DNA of 64,000 nt, taken from the NCBI RefSeq assembly GCF_030817275.1, contig NZ_JAUSZD010000002.1, forward strand, positions 1,488,001-1,552,000, written 5' to 3'. Below the pieces are notes generated by a model, which was not told the origin of the DNA, made no database searches, and saw nothing but the letters and a program-made list of their open reading frames with translations. Shown piece after piece: positions 28,330-37,211 of this stretch. Source of the DNA: Paenibacillus sp. V4I7 (GTDB lineage: Bacteria > Bacillota > Bacilli > Paenibacillales > NBRC-103111). The position numbers and the translations under genes are program-made. Each line of letters opens with the position of its first letter. Positions within the stretch are counted from its first letter, which is position 1.

Positions 28330-28785
28330 ATTAAGGCAAATGAAATCATGGTTCGTCAAGTCTACAAGGTAAAAGAAGGCGATACTGTACGCGTCGTGAT
28401 TGAAAAATTTATTAAGCACCGAATCAGTGGGCTTCCCGTTGTTAACGATCGGAATGAAGTGGTTGCTTACCTTAGCGATGGGGATATTATGCGTTATATC
28501 GGCAAGCATGATGACCATGTCTTCGGTTCTTATTTCTACACGGCAATCATCAAGGGAGACAATGAAGAGTTCCACGAAAGAGTGCGCAGCTTGCTTCCTT
28601 TGAATGTGATGAAAATCGCCAGAAAGAAGGTATTTACCGTAGACTCAGAAGAGGAGGTAGAGCAAATTGCTGCTATATTGGGTAAAAAACGAATTAAAAA
28701 ACTGCCTGTACTGCACCAAGGCGTTCTTGTCGGAATAATAAGCAGGGGGGATGTTATTCGGCATTCCTTTCAGTCTATTTTATAA
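28330..28785 (+). CDS. CBS-domain pair protein, probable ATT start
   Basis: A 151-residue protein made of two CBS domains (about 5-65 and 90-150; HRISGLPVVNDRNEVVAYLSDGD and KRIKKLPVL...GIISRGD). CBS pairs bind adenosyl nucleotides and act as energy or redox sensors. The start is unusual. GGAGG at 28316-28320 is 9 nt before ATT 28330, which is followed by KANEIM. In-frame ATGs at 28243 and 28285 have no RBS, and the latter overlaps a TATAAT box. ATG 28354 (MVRQVYKV) is the fallback but is 33 nt from the RBS. Confidence 0.8.
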   Translation: MKANEIMVRQVYKVKEGDTVRVVIEKFIKHRISGLPVVNDRNEVVAYLSDGDIMRYIGKHDDHVFGSYFYTAIIKGDNEEFHERVRSLLPLNVMKIARKKVFTVDSEEEVEQIAAILGKKRIKKLPVLHQGVLVGIISRGDVIRHSFQSIL

Positions 28786-28827
28786 GGATCTTTCAAGCAA
28801 TAAGACGCTATTTTTTTCAACAACAAA

Positions 28828-28859
28828 CAAGGAGCAGACTGCAGCTGCTCCTTGTTTTT
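28828..28859 (+). terminator. Intrinsic terminator of the CBS gene
   Basis: CAAGGAGCAG pairs with CTGCTCCTTG, followed by TTTTT. Confidence 0.88.
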
Positions 28860-28878
28860 AATAGATAGGGCAGAGTAT

Positions 28879-29100
28879 TCACAATCCATTGGTAGCTGAG
28901 AATTGACCTTTGAAGAAATAAGCTCTTGATTTGTGAAAATACTGCAATTCCGCATAACGATAATACGCTACAGAATTGCTGGCATTAATCATCCTTTGTC
29001 GTTCATAATGATCCGCCAAGGCTGCGTGCTGTAAGTAATTTTGTTGTGCAGATTGAATCATGGATTGTTGACCTGCTGGCATTTGTTGAGGTTGATACAT
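28879..29100 (-). CDS. Small glutamine- and tyrosine-rich hypothetical protein
   Basis: A 73-residue protein that I do not recognise. The N-terminus is rich in Q and M (MYQPQQMPAGQQSM), and the rest is helical with many A, Y and R. It has no signal peptide or membrane segment. An AGGTAGG RBS lies about 8 nt before the ATG on the minus strand, and the frame does not overlap another gene, so it is probably real. Composition resembles some spore-associated small proteins, but that is only an impression. Confidence 0.6.
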   Translation of the reverse strand: MYQPQQMPAGQQSMIQSAQQNYLQHAALADHYERQRMINASNSVAYYRYAELQYFHKSRAYFFKGQFSATNGL

Positions 29101-29291
29101 GTTAACAACCTACCTTTCCTGAAATTCGTTTATTATATGCCATAGGATTTTCCTTGGTCAAAGGTGTGGCTAACAGGCAGGTTAGCTGATGGTAAATTGT
29201 TGAAAATCGAACGAAAGGTTTGATTTGCACTTGCTTTTGCTTGGCGAATTACAAAGACCGTTAATTATCGTTATATTTCTGAAAATAATCG

Positions 29292-29324
29292 TGTAGAGAT
29301 CTCTTTCATTTCATTCCTATAATG
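29292..29324 (+). promoter_or_regulatory. Promoter box shared with the importer operon at 37 kb
   Basis: TGTAGAGA, then TTTC, then TCATTCCTATAATG closely matches 37104-37137. The -10 is TATAAT at 29318-29323 and no good -35 is present, which fits activation by a response regulator. The gene's RBS follows at 29349. Confidence 0.5.
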
Positions 29325-29361
29325 GACATGAATGTTATTACATTTTACAAGGAGAGATTTT

Positions 29362-32300
29362 ATGCGAGAAAGGATTGCGAAATGGGTAGCTTTGTTCATG
29401 CTTTTGTTTATGACTGTCCCTTCCAATGCCGGTATTGGCGTTCAGACAGCGTATGCGGAAAGTCAAACCTACGAAGCGGAAGCACCGGTTAATGTTTTAA
29501 GCGGTAACGCGTCAGTGGCCGAATGCACCGTATGCTCGGGAGGAAAGAAGGTAGGCGGCCTCTATCAAGGAAGCTCGCTGCAATTCAATGGAATTACCGT
29601 GAGCGAAGCTGGAAGCTACAAGGTGTCGGTTTCTTACATATCCGGCGATCCTCGTTCGGTGAACATCCGTGTAAATGGAGGGAATGCGGAAAATTACGAT
29701 TTTCCCAAAACGGCTGACTGGAACACGGTCGGCACTTTTGATGTCACGCTTCCATTAAATGCCGGTACGAACACAATCATGTTCGACGACGGAAATTGGT
29801 ATTCGCCGGACATTGACAAGATCGTAATCGCGCCCACAGCAACTCCAAATCCCGGAGGAGGTGGTGGAAGCGAGACTCCGCCGACATACGCACAATATTA
29901 CGAGGCAGAGTCAGTAGTAAATATGCTTAATGGTAAGGCTTCCGTATCCAATTGCGGCAAGTGTTCAGGAGGCAAAAAAGTCGGCGATTTGTATCAAGGA
30001 AGCTCGTTACAATTCAATCAAATCCAAGTGAATGCTCCTGGTATTTACACGGTGAAACTGTACTATATTTCAGGCGATCCTAGATCCTTGCAAGTCAGTG
30101 CTAACGGAGGGACAGCCGAGCTGTATGATCTGCCGAAAACGACGGATTGGAACACAGTAGGGACGTTTGACGTCGATCTTTCTTTAACGGCGGGCAGCAA
30201 CACGATCATTTTATCTGACGGCAATGCATACTCCCCTGATATCGATAGGATCGCAGTGTCGCCCAAAATCGTTACCTATGAAGCGGAGTCTTCCGCTAAC
30301 ACACTTGCTGGCAAAGCTAGCATTGCGAATTGCAGCAGCTGTTCCGAAGGTAAAAAAGTCGGCAATATATATCAAGGCAGCTCCTTACAATTTAACGGGG
30401 TTGAGGTGGGGTCAACCGGGAATTATCAAGTAACGGTTTCTTATATATCCGGCGATCCTCGTTCCGTACAAGTGAGAGTAAACGGCGGAGAAGCTGAAAC
30501 GTACGATTTTCCGAAAACACCCGACTGGAACACGGTGAATACGTACGTCATTCCTTTAGCTTTAGTGGCCGGGAGCAATACGATCCAGTTTGCTGACGGC
30601 AACGGCTACTCCCCAGATTTGGATAAAATCGTGGTCGGTCCGAAGAGTGAACCGAATCCTGGCGAAGACGATAACGTTGGGGGCAGCCTTGGCGAGCCCG
30701 TCGAGTCGAAACAGTACGGTTCCATCACCGTAACGCATTATACGTATGGCGCGACTTTTTCGAACGGTGAGACTACCATTACGTATCATACAGACAGCGG
30801 TCTGGCGGATTATTCCTGGAAGGACGCCAAAATTGTAAAAGGTGTATACGGCAGCTTACAATTGGGCGAACTTGTTACTAGCAAGAGTTATACCAGTCAT
30901 ACCTTATCGGATGCTGCGATCGTCCCGGTTCATGACGGTTTCGGTACTGGGCTTCGGTTTACGGTAATCAACGAGTCACCCGGTAAACCTTCGCTGCATC
31001 AAATCTATACCATGTATGAAGGAAAGAGCTTCTTCCTTACCCAGTTAGAAGCGGTTAATACTTCATCCATGACGACGAATAACATGGCTCCTATCGTTGT
31101 AAACAATAGCGGCGGAGTGGATATTGGAAGCTATGCGGATAACAGAGCGCTATTTGTCCCATTTGATAATGATAATTGGATTCGGTATAAGGCCCAATCG
31201 ATCAACACTGCGAACACTGGGTACGAAGTAACGGCTATTTACGATAACACGAATCGAAATGGTCTCGTGATCGGCTCCGTCACTCACGATACATGGAAGA
31301 CGGGTATTACTTGGAACGGGTTTAATAATAAATTGAATAACCTGACGGTGTATGGCGGAGCAGCATCCAACATAACGCACGATGTCGAACCTCACGGAAA
31401 CATTTCAGGTACTGAATTAAAGTCACCAACCGTGTTTGTCGGCTATTTTGCGGATTACCGTTCTGGTCTCGAGGAATACGGACGTGCGAACGCTGTATTC
31501 ACCCCGCCTTTAAGCTTCCAAGGCTCTGTTGCCCAAGAAGTACCGGTAGGCTGGAACAGTTGGGGGGCCTACGGCAGCAATCTCACCTATCAAGATGTGA
31601 TAGATACGTCGAATTACTTCAAGACACACCTTCAAAACAATAATTATAACAACAATGGCGCACTCTACATTAACTTGGACTCCTATTGGGACAATTTATC
31701 GGATACCCAGTTGCAAAATGCAGTGGCAACAATCCGTCAAAATGGTCAGCAAGCCGGTATTTATTGGGGACCCTTCGTTTACTGGGGCAATAATATGAGT
31801 CAGACGGTCGAGGGTACGAACAACCAATATACGTACGGAGACATTGTATTAAAGGATAGCACTGGGAAAGTTTTGCCTACTCTGGATGGCGCCTATGCGC
31901 TTGATCCGACTCATCCGGGCACGAAAGCACGAATGGATTATTTTTTGGGGAAATTTAAGGCTTTAGGTTTCACTTATATCAAATTAGATTTCTTAACACA
32001 CGGTTCTTTGGAAGGGAAGCATGCCGACCCAACCGTGACCACTGGTATTCAAGCTTATAATCAAGGGATGGCTTACGTGAACAGTGTCATTGACGGCAGT
32101 ATGTTCATTAGCGAATCGATTGCGCCGTTATTCCCCAGCCAATATGCACACAGTCGTCGAATCTCTTGCGATGTGTACGGTAAAATCAGTGAAACCGAAT
32201 ATGAGTTGAACGCGCTTACCTATGGTTGGTGGCAGAATGGTACGATTTACCCGTACACCGACCCTGATCATATGTCGTTGTCTAGGGCAAGTTCCTTGGA

Positions 32301-33489
32301 CGAAGCGCGCAGCAGAGTAAATTCTGCCGTTATTTCCGGTACGGTCTTCTTGAATTCGGATGACGTTCGTAATGAGAGCGCTCAAGCCTACATGAACGAG
32401 TTATTGACGAACAAGGAAATCAACCGAGTCGCTTTACTAGGAAAAGCTTTCCGAGCGGTCGAAGGGAACACCGGAGCAAATGCGGCTGATACGTTCGTTC
32501 TGAATGACGATGGAACTTACTATGTCGCTGTCTTCAATTACAGCGCAGCTACCTCTTCGACGAAGTCTGTCGATCTGGCCCGTGCAGGATTGAGTGGCAT
32601 CAGTCATTATCTGCGCACGGATTTATGGACGGGAGCTGAGGATAAGGTGAGCGGTAAGCTGAACGTAACCCTGAAGCCCGCCGAGTCTAAACTGTTTAAG
32701 CTTCAGCTTGATTCTATTCCTCCTACGACGAGCGTCGTCTTCGATGGGATCAGCGGTACTGGAGCCTTTACCAACAAAGACATCACGATGACGTTGAGCG
32801 CAGCGGATCAACCGGGAGGCTCCGGCATCCAGTTGACTGAATATCAGCTGAACGGTGAAAATTGGGTAACGGTCAACGGACCTGTAACGCTATCCGAGGA
32901 AGGCGTTTACAGCATTCATTATCGATCGAAGGATCGATCCGGTAATGTGGAGGATGCCAAGCAAGTGACTGTAGGCATCGATCGCACAGCACCCGTTGTC
33001 CGAATAACGGATCCATTAACCATCTGGCAAACAGATCCGTTGAGCCTGCCTGTTCAGATCACGGATGCGCTAAGCGGCATAAGCAATAGCACCGTTCAAC
33101 TGGATAAGAAAATCATGGGCAATCCAATCATAGCTGCCCCTGCAGCTTTAGCCGTTGGAAACCATGTGATCGAGGTAACCGGGACGGATCTGGCCGGCAA
33201 TGTAACGGCGAGTACGTATACGCTTCAGGTACAGATAGATGCCAATCATTTCATTGATCTCATCAACATCGGTGTTGCGAACGGTTCGATTACGATTTCA
33301 GACAAAGGGAAGGAATTGCTTGCCAAAGTGGAAGCGATTGTGCGCAGCAACAATAAAGAAGTGACTGTCCGCCAACTAAAGGCGCTGCGCATCTTTGTGG
33401 AAGCTTTAACCGGCAAAAAGATCAGCAAAGAATTTTCTGTGATTCTCATCGCTGACATTGATTATCTCATCCAGAATGTCAGTAAATAG
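29362..33489 (+). CDS. Secreted GH-D-clan alpha-galactosidase-like enzyme with three CBMs and FIMAH tail
   Basis: A secreted protein of 1375 residues. ATG 29362 has AAGGAGAG upstream; the ATG at 29332 has none. The signal peptide ends near AYA|E (32). Three CBM6/35-like repeats of about 125 residues (37-158, 179-302, 306-427) each carry a CxxC. The catalytic region (about 448-1116) has VGWNSWGAYG, YIKLDFLTHG with the probable nucleophile Asp876, and HSRRISCDVYG, as in GH27/GH36 alpha-galactosidases. OmpL47-like (1122-1208), Ig-like (1210-1292) and FIMAH (1294-1375) domains follow. A cytoplasmic paralogue of the catalytic part lies at 40876. It probably releases galactose-type units from a polymer. 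Family assignment within the clan is not certain. Confidence 0.8.
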   Translation: MRERIAKWVALFMLLFMTVPSNAGIGVQTAYAESQTYEAEAPVNVLSGNASVAECTVCSGGKKVGGLYQGSSLQFNGITVSEAGSYKVSVSYISGDPRSVNIRVNGGNAENYDFPKTADWNTVGTFDVTLPLNAGTNTIMFDDGNWYSPDIDKIVIAPTATPNPGGGGGSETPPTYAQYYEAESVVNMLNGKASVSNCGKCSGGKKVGDLYQGSSLQFNQIQVNAPGIYTVKLYYISGDPRSLQVSANGGTAELYDLPKTTDWNTVGTFDVDLSLTAGSNTIILSDGNAYSPDIDRIAVSPKIVTYEAESSANTLAGKASIANCSSCSEGKKVGNIYQGSSLQFNGVEVGSTGNYQVTVSYISGDPRSVQVRVNGGEAETYDFPKTPDWNTVNTYVIPLALVAGSNTIQFADGNGYSPDLDKIVVGPKSEPNPGEDDNVGGSLGEPVESKQYGSITVTHYTYGATFSNGETTITYHTDSGLADYSWKDAKIVKGVYGSLQLGELVTSKSYTSHTLSDAAIVPVHDGFGTGLRFTVINESPGKPSLHQIYTMYEGKSFFLTQLEAVNTSSMTTNNMAPIVVNNSGGVDIGSYADNRALFVPFDNDNWIRYKAQSINTANTGYEVTAIYDNTNRNGLVIGSVTHDTWKTGITWNGFNNKLNNLTVYGGAASNITHDVEPHGNISGTELKSPTVFVGYFADYRSGLEEYGRANAVFTPPLSFQGSVAQEVPVGWNSWGAYGSNLTYQDVIDTSNYFKTHLQNNNYNNNGALYINLDSYWDNLSDTQLQNAVATIRQNGQQAGIYWGPFVYWGNNMSQTVEGTNNQYTYGDIVLKDSTGKVLPTLDGAYALDPTHPGTKARMDYFLGKFKALGFTYIKLDFLTHGSLEGKHADPTVTTGIQAYNQGMAYVNSVIDGSMFISESIAPLFPSQYAHSRRISCDVYGKISETEYELNALTYGWWQNGTIYPYTDPDHMSLSRASSLDEARSRVNSAVISGTVFLNSDDVRNESAQAYMNELLTNKEINRVALLGKAFRAVEGNTGANAADTFVLNDDGTYYVAVFNYSAATSSTKSVDLARAGLSGISHYLRTDLWTGAEDKVSGKLNVTLKPAESKLFKLQLDSIPPTTSVVFDGISGTGAFTNKDITMTLSAADQPGGSGIQLTEYQLNGENWVTVNGPVTLSEEGVYSIHYRSKDRSGNVEDAKQVTVGIDRTAPVVRITDPLTIWQTDPLSLPVQITDALSGISNSTVQLDKKIMGNPIIAAPAALAVGNHVIEVTGTDLAGNVTASTYTLQVQIDANHFIDLINIGVANGSITISDKGKELLAKVEAIVRSNNKEVTVRQLKALRIFVEALTGKKISKEFSVILIADIDYLIQNVSK

Positions 33490-33501
33490 ACGTAAGAAAA
33501 A

Positions 33502-33524
33502 GGGGCTCTTGGAGCCCCTTTGTT
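33502..33524 (+). terminator. Intrinsic terminator of the secreted GH-D gene
   Basis: GGGGCTC-ttg-GAGCCCC is followed by TTTGTT. Confidence 0.85.
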
Positions 33525-33540
33525 ACACATTTTTATTGGG

Positions 33541-33663
33541 TTAGGGTAAGGCGATTCCCCAATTGGCTTCGTTCGGCAGCTTCGTGAAGGTAGAAAGGCC
33601 ATTGGGGTTATCAATGTTGTATCTTATAATATCCAATCTAGATCCCAATTTAAGCCATATTTT
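33541..33663 (-). pseudogene. Possible C-terminal gene remnant
   Basis: A 40-codon minus-strand frame bounded by stops and without a start reads like a protein tail (LDIIRYNIDNPNG, NEANWGIALP-stop). It also contains CCCCAAT/ATTGGGG inverted bases. I do not recognise the family. It could be a coincidence. Confidence 0.2.
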
Positions 33664-33672
33664 CTAATCAAC

Positions 33673-35448
33673 TTATGAACTAATACCGTGCAGCGGAATA
33701 CGAATTTGCGCCTTCGTCCCGATGCCGAACTTACTATAAAGCGTAACACCGTATTCGTCGCCAAATGCTAATTTGATCCGCTGGTCAACATTGGTAATCC
33801 CATACCCCGAGACGTTGTCGGTTTTATTCAGAGCGCGTTCCAGTGTTTCAGTCCGCATGCCCATCCCGTCGTCGATCACTTCCAGATAAATATCACGATC
33901 ATCTTTGTACACCTTGATGATGATATTAATTCCCACGTCATCGTCCCAAACGGCATGATTGATGGCGTTTTCGACAAATGGCTGTAACGCCAGCTTGACC
34001 GTTTGATAAGCAAGCACGGAGTCGTCAATCGCATAATGGAGTCGAAGCAGTCCCTCGAACCTGTGTTGCTGGATGGCGATGTAGTACTTGGTGAGTTTGA
34101 TTTCTTCACTGATGGGCACTATCATTTTTCCTTTATTTAAGGAGATCCTGTAAAACTTGGCAAGGTGAGAGACCATTTCGCTGATCGTGTTATCTTTGTG
34201 TTTAACGGCTAATGCTGAGATGGACGCTAACGTATTATATAAAAAGTGCGGATTGATTTGGGCTTGCAGCATGTTCATTTCCGCTTCTTTCTTCGAAATT
34301 TCCTTCTTGTAGACCTCATTGATCAGTTCTTTCAGGCGACCTGTCATTTTTTTGAATGCAAATGATAACTGGCCTATTTCGTCATGCCCCATAAACTTCA
34401 TACTGACATTAAAATCTTCCCGTTCTACCCGTCGGATGACCTGAAGCAGGGATTCGATCCGTTTGGTGAAGAACCGTGCTGTTATATAAATCAAAACAAC
34501 GGAGATAGCTATGCTGCTCAAAGCCATGATTAGAATTCGCTTGGAGGCGATTTGAGCGTTGGTAATAAAGCTTTTGTATGGGATGACAGAAATCGTTTTC
34601 CAGCCATTCTTGATCGTGTTGTAAACGACGAGTGATTTCTCGCCATTGTACAGGCTGTCGAAGCTTCCTGAGTTGTTATCGCCGAAAGTACCGGGGATCA
34701 ATGTGCCTATATTTTGGTTCAGAAGCGCTTTATTGCGGTTAGATAAGATATTGCCGTTCTCGTTGACGATATAAATATCTTTTTGCTTATCTTCTTTTTC
34801 CATGAGCCGATAAATGTCGGCTTCGGCAATATCGAACGTAAGAATACCGTAAGGAAAGTTAAGGCTGTTGTTATTGAGCAAACGAGCCAGCTTGAATACG
34901 GGTTCAGTGACAGCTGTAGTTGCGGAAACGCTGTATGTCACATTACCGTAAGAATGGGCGATCGACTCGTACCAATTGGTTGCTTTGGTCGCAGCATCAA
35001 TTCGCTTAATATATACGCTGTCCGCAGGAAATGTCGTATTGCTCGTGTGGATGGATACAGCTCGAATGTCGGGATTCGTGGCCAGTACATTATTAATCAC
35101 ATTATTGAAATAAATATACGAATCCAAGTACTCTGTACTGTCTTCAGTGTAATCTTTGGTCAGGAGCAGACGCAGTGTGCTATCCAAATAAATGGATGCG
35201 GATATTTTCGAATAGGAATCTAGCTTCGTTTCCAAGTTGGCGTTAAGTTGATCTGTCGTTGCAATCATATTGGTATAGATTTGCGTCGTTAGCTCCCGTT
35301 TGGTCGTGTCATAGGAATATTTTACGAAAAACAATAACGGTAAGATCGAAACGATGCAAAAGACGGCGAACAACTTGCTGCGCAAACTGAGATTAAGAAA
35401 CGTTTTGACTATAAACCGGAGTGGCTTGGGCAATCGTCCTTGTATCAT
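33673..35448 (-). CDS. YesM-like sensor histidine kinase
   Basis: A 591-residue membrane kinase. ATG 35448 overlaps the stop of the upstream response regulator as ATGA, so translation is coupled; a longer frame from 35508 is unlikely. It has TM segments near 20-45 and 310-335 enclosing a Cache-type extracellular sensor, then a HAMP domain and a His_kinase domain with the phospho-acceptor motif INPHFLYNTL. The ATP-binding N-box (ENAINHAVWDDD) and G-box (DDGMGM) are intact. It should phosphorylate the YesN-like partner in response to an extracellular sugar. Confidence 0.9.
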   Translation of the reverse strand: MIQGRLPKPLRFIVKTFLNLSLRSKLFAVFCIVSILPLLFFVKYSYDTTKRELTTQIYTNMIATTDQLNANLETKLDSYSKISASIYLDSTLRLLLTKDYTEDSTEYLDSYIYFNNVINNVLATNPDIRAVSIHTSNTTFPADSVYIKRIDAATKATNWYESIAHSYGNVTYSVSATTAVTEPVFKLARLLNNNSLNFPYGILTFDIAEADIYRLMEKEDKQKDIYIVNENGNILSNRNKALLNQNIGTLIPGTFGDNNSGSFDSLYNGEKSLVVYNTIKNGWKTISVIPYKSFITNAQIASKRILIMALSSIAISVVLIYITARFFTKRIESLLQVIRRVEREDFNVSMKFMGHDEIGQLSFAFKKMTGRLKELINEVYKKEISKKEAEMNMLQAQINPHFLYNTLASISALAVKHKDNTISEMVSHLAKFYRISLNKGKMIVPISEEIKLTKYYIAIQQHRFEGLLRLHYAIDDSVLAYQTVKLALQPFVENAINHAVWDDDVGINIIIKVYKDDRDIYLEVIDDGMGMRTETLERALNKTDNVSGYGITNVDQRIKLAFGDEYGVTLYSKFGIGTKAQIRIPLHGISS

Positions 35449-36983
35449 AAAAGTTTTTTCCGGTATTCGTTGGGTGTCGTTCCTTTGAACTTCTGAAACA
35501 CAGAGCAAAAATAAGAGACGTTTTCGTAGCCTACGGATGCTGCAATCTCATGGATTTTCTTGGATTTGTCTTTAAGCAGTTCAGCAGCGTGATGAATCCG
35601 CACACGTGTCAAATATTCCAATATGGTTTCTCCTGTTTTATCTTTAAATATGGTTCGTACGTAATTGGGTGACAGATACACTTGTTTAGCGATATCCTCG
35701 ATGGTTAACTGACTGCTGAAGCTGCGGTCGATAAGACTAGCGATTTGATGAATGATATGAAGATTCTTATCCTTGTCCTTTTTCTTCATAAGGGAGAGGA
35801 TGGAAAGGCAGACATCAAGGATGTGAGCTTCGATTTCATTGATGGTTGAATAATTGGCTATACGCTTCCAATCGTCGACATACATAGAATTGACGGAGTC
35901 ACCCCCGAGTAAATTGGCAAAATGTTGCTCAATGGCCGTAATAAGGCGCAACGAGCTTGAGCATACCAGATCTCTGTCGACCTTCGAGGTGCGCATTTCT
36001 TCAAAGAAGTCTTGAATCACGGTGATAGCCGCAGATTCCTGCAAGTGGGAAATGGCATGACAAAGCGATGCAATTACCGGTTCAGGGTTCACCTCTTTGT
36101 AGACCGGCTCGACGGCTTGATCGGCCTTTGTACACGATCCCAAACCGAAATAAAATTTGCTTTCATTCGCTAGTTTGGCACCTGCACATAAATCGTATAG
36201 GCTTTCGAGGCCCATAGCAACGCCCGATACACCGATTGAAAGGATGGCGTCGTTTCTGTCGTTTACATACCGAATCAGCTGCTCCGCTGCATGGCTAAGC
36301 TCTATTGACGGGTTATCAAGCTTGTGACAGAGAAGTACGAAAGTTCCTTCCTTGATTTGACAGAGAAAGGAACGGGGTATTTCCGTCTGTGTGAAATTGC
36401 GGATAAGTGTCACGAGCTCCACCCCATAATTGCGGATAGGGTCAACTGTTATATATAAAATTTGAAAAAAACCGCTCGAAGGCATTTTGGATGGAAGCAG
36501 TAACAATTTATCAATCCATTGGGACCTTACTATGGGACTACTTTCCAAGATCAGCTCTCTCAGATAGGATTCCTTTAGTACTTCCGAGGTTTGGGAGGAA
36601 ATCCGGAATTCCTCGCACTTCTGTTTGACTTTCTCCATTAAATGCTGGAGCTCCCCCATGTCGAGAGGCTTTAATAAATAGCCGATCGCTTCTACAGACA
36701 GTGCCGCTTTAATATAGTGAAACTCATCGTGGCCACTTAGGAATGCGATCTGGACATTGCGATTGATCTGTTTGGCCCGTCTGCTGAATTCCAGCCCGTC
36801 CATAATCGGCATACGGACGTCTGTTAATATGATATCAGGACGAAGCTCTTCCATGCGCTGAAGCGCTTCTCTGCCGTTCTTCGCCGTTCCAGCGACACGA
36901 ATGCCCATGTCTCCCCAACGAACGTAATCGGCGAGCATCTCGAGCTCCATTTTTTCATCGTCTACAAGCAATATGCTGTACAT
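35445..36983 (-). CDS. YesN-like AraC-family response regulator
   Basis: A 512-residue cytoplasmic regulator. The start ATG at 36983 has AAAGGTGGG upstream on the minus strand. The receiver domain has the DD pair at 8-9 and phospho-acceptor Asp55 (ILTDVRMP). A long middle part leads to a C-terminal AraC domain (last 100 residues; TIEDIAKQVYLSPNYVRTIF and IAASVGYENVSYFCSVFQKF). It probably activates the divergent importer operon at 37212 and, through the shared promoter box, the secreted GH-D gene at 29362. A cre-like site covers its start codon. Confidence 0.9.
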   Translation of the reverse strand: MYSILLVDDEKMELEMLADYVRWGDMGIRVAGTAKNGREALQRMEELRPDIILTDVRMPIMDGLEFSRRAKQINRNVQIAFLSGHDEFHYIKAALSVEAIGYLLKPLDMGELQHLMEKVKQKCEEFRISSQTSEVLKESYLRELILESSPIVRSQWIDKLLLLPSKMPSSGFFQILYITVDPIRNYGVELVTLIRNFTQTEIPRSFLCQIKEGTFVLLCHKLDNPSIELSHAAEQLIRYVNDRNDAILSIGVSGVAMGLESLYDLCAGAKLANESKFYFGLGSCTKADQAVEPVYKEVNPEPVIASLCHAISHLQESAAITVIQDFFEEMRTSKVDRDLVCSSSLRLITAIEQHFANLLGGDSVNSMYVDDWKRIANYSTINEIEAHILDVCLSILSLMKKKDKDKNLHIIHQIASLIDRSFSSQLTIEDIAKQVYLSPNYVRTIFKDKTGETILEYLTRVRIHHAAELLKDKSKKIHEIAASVGYENVSYFCSVFQKFKGTTPNEYRKKLL

Positions 36984-36997
36984 TGAAAGCGTTCCCA
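36983..36997 (+). promoter_or_regulatory. Candidate cre (CcpA) site at the yesN-like start
   Basis: TTGAAAGCGTTCCCA fits the cre consensus WTGNAANCGNWNNCW at every fixed position. It overlaps the start codon of the response regulator gene, where CcpA could block elongation. This would switch off the whole regulon under glucose. Confidence 0.5.
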
Positions 36998-37103
36998 CCT
37001 TTCCAAACGCTGAGATAACTCATTTTATTGTAAAACGTATAACTCAAATAAACAATGACCTCGCCAAAGGATCGTTCATTTGGAATATGATTCTGAAGAT
37101 GCT

Positions 37104-37137
37104 TGTATAGAATTGTTTTCTACTCATTCCTATAATG
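37104..37137 (+). promoter_or_regulatory. Promoter of the second importer operon
   Basis: TGTATAGA...TTTTCTACTCATTCCTATAATG closely resembles 29292-29324. TATAAT lies at 37131-37136, and the -35 region is poor. It is divergent from the YesN-like gene. Confidence 0.5.
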
Positions 37138-37211
37138 AGAATATACAAAATGATTATGGTTGTGACTGAGCGGCACAAGCCGCCGCAGCCTGGAAAAGGC
37201 GGGTTATACAT

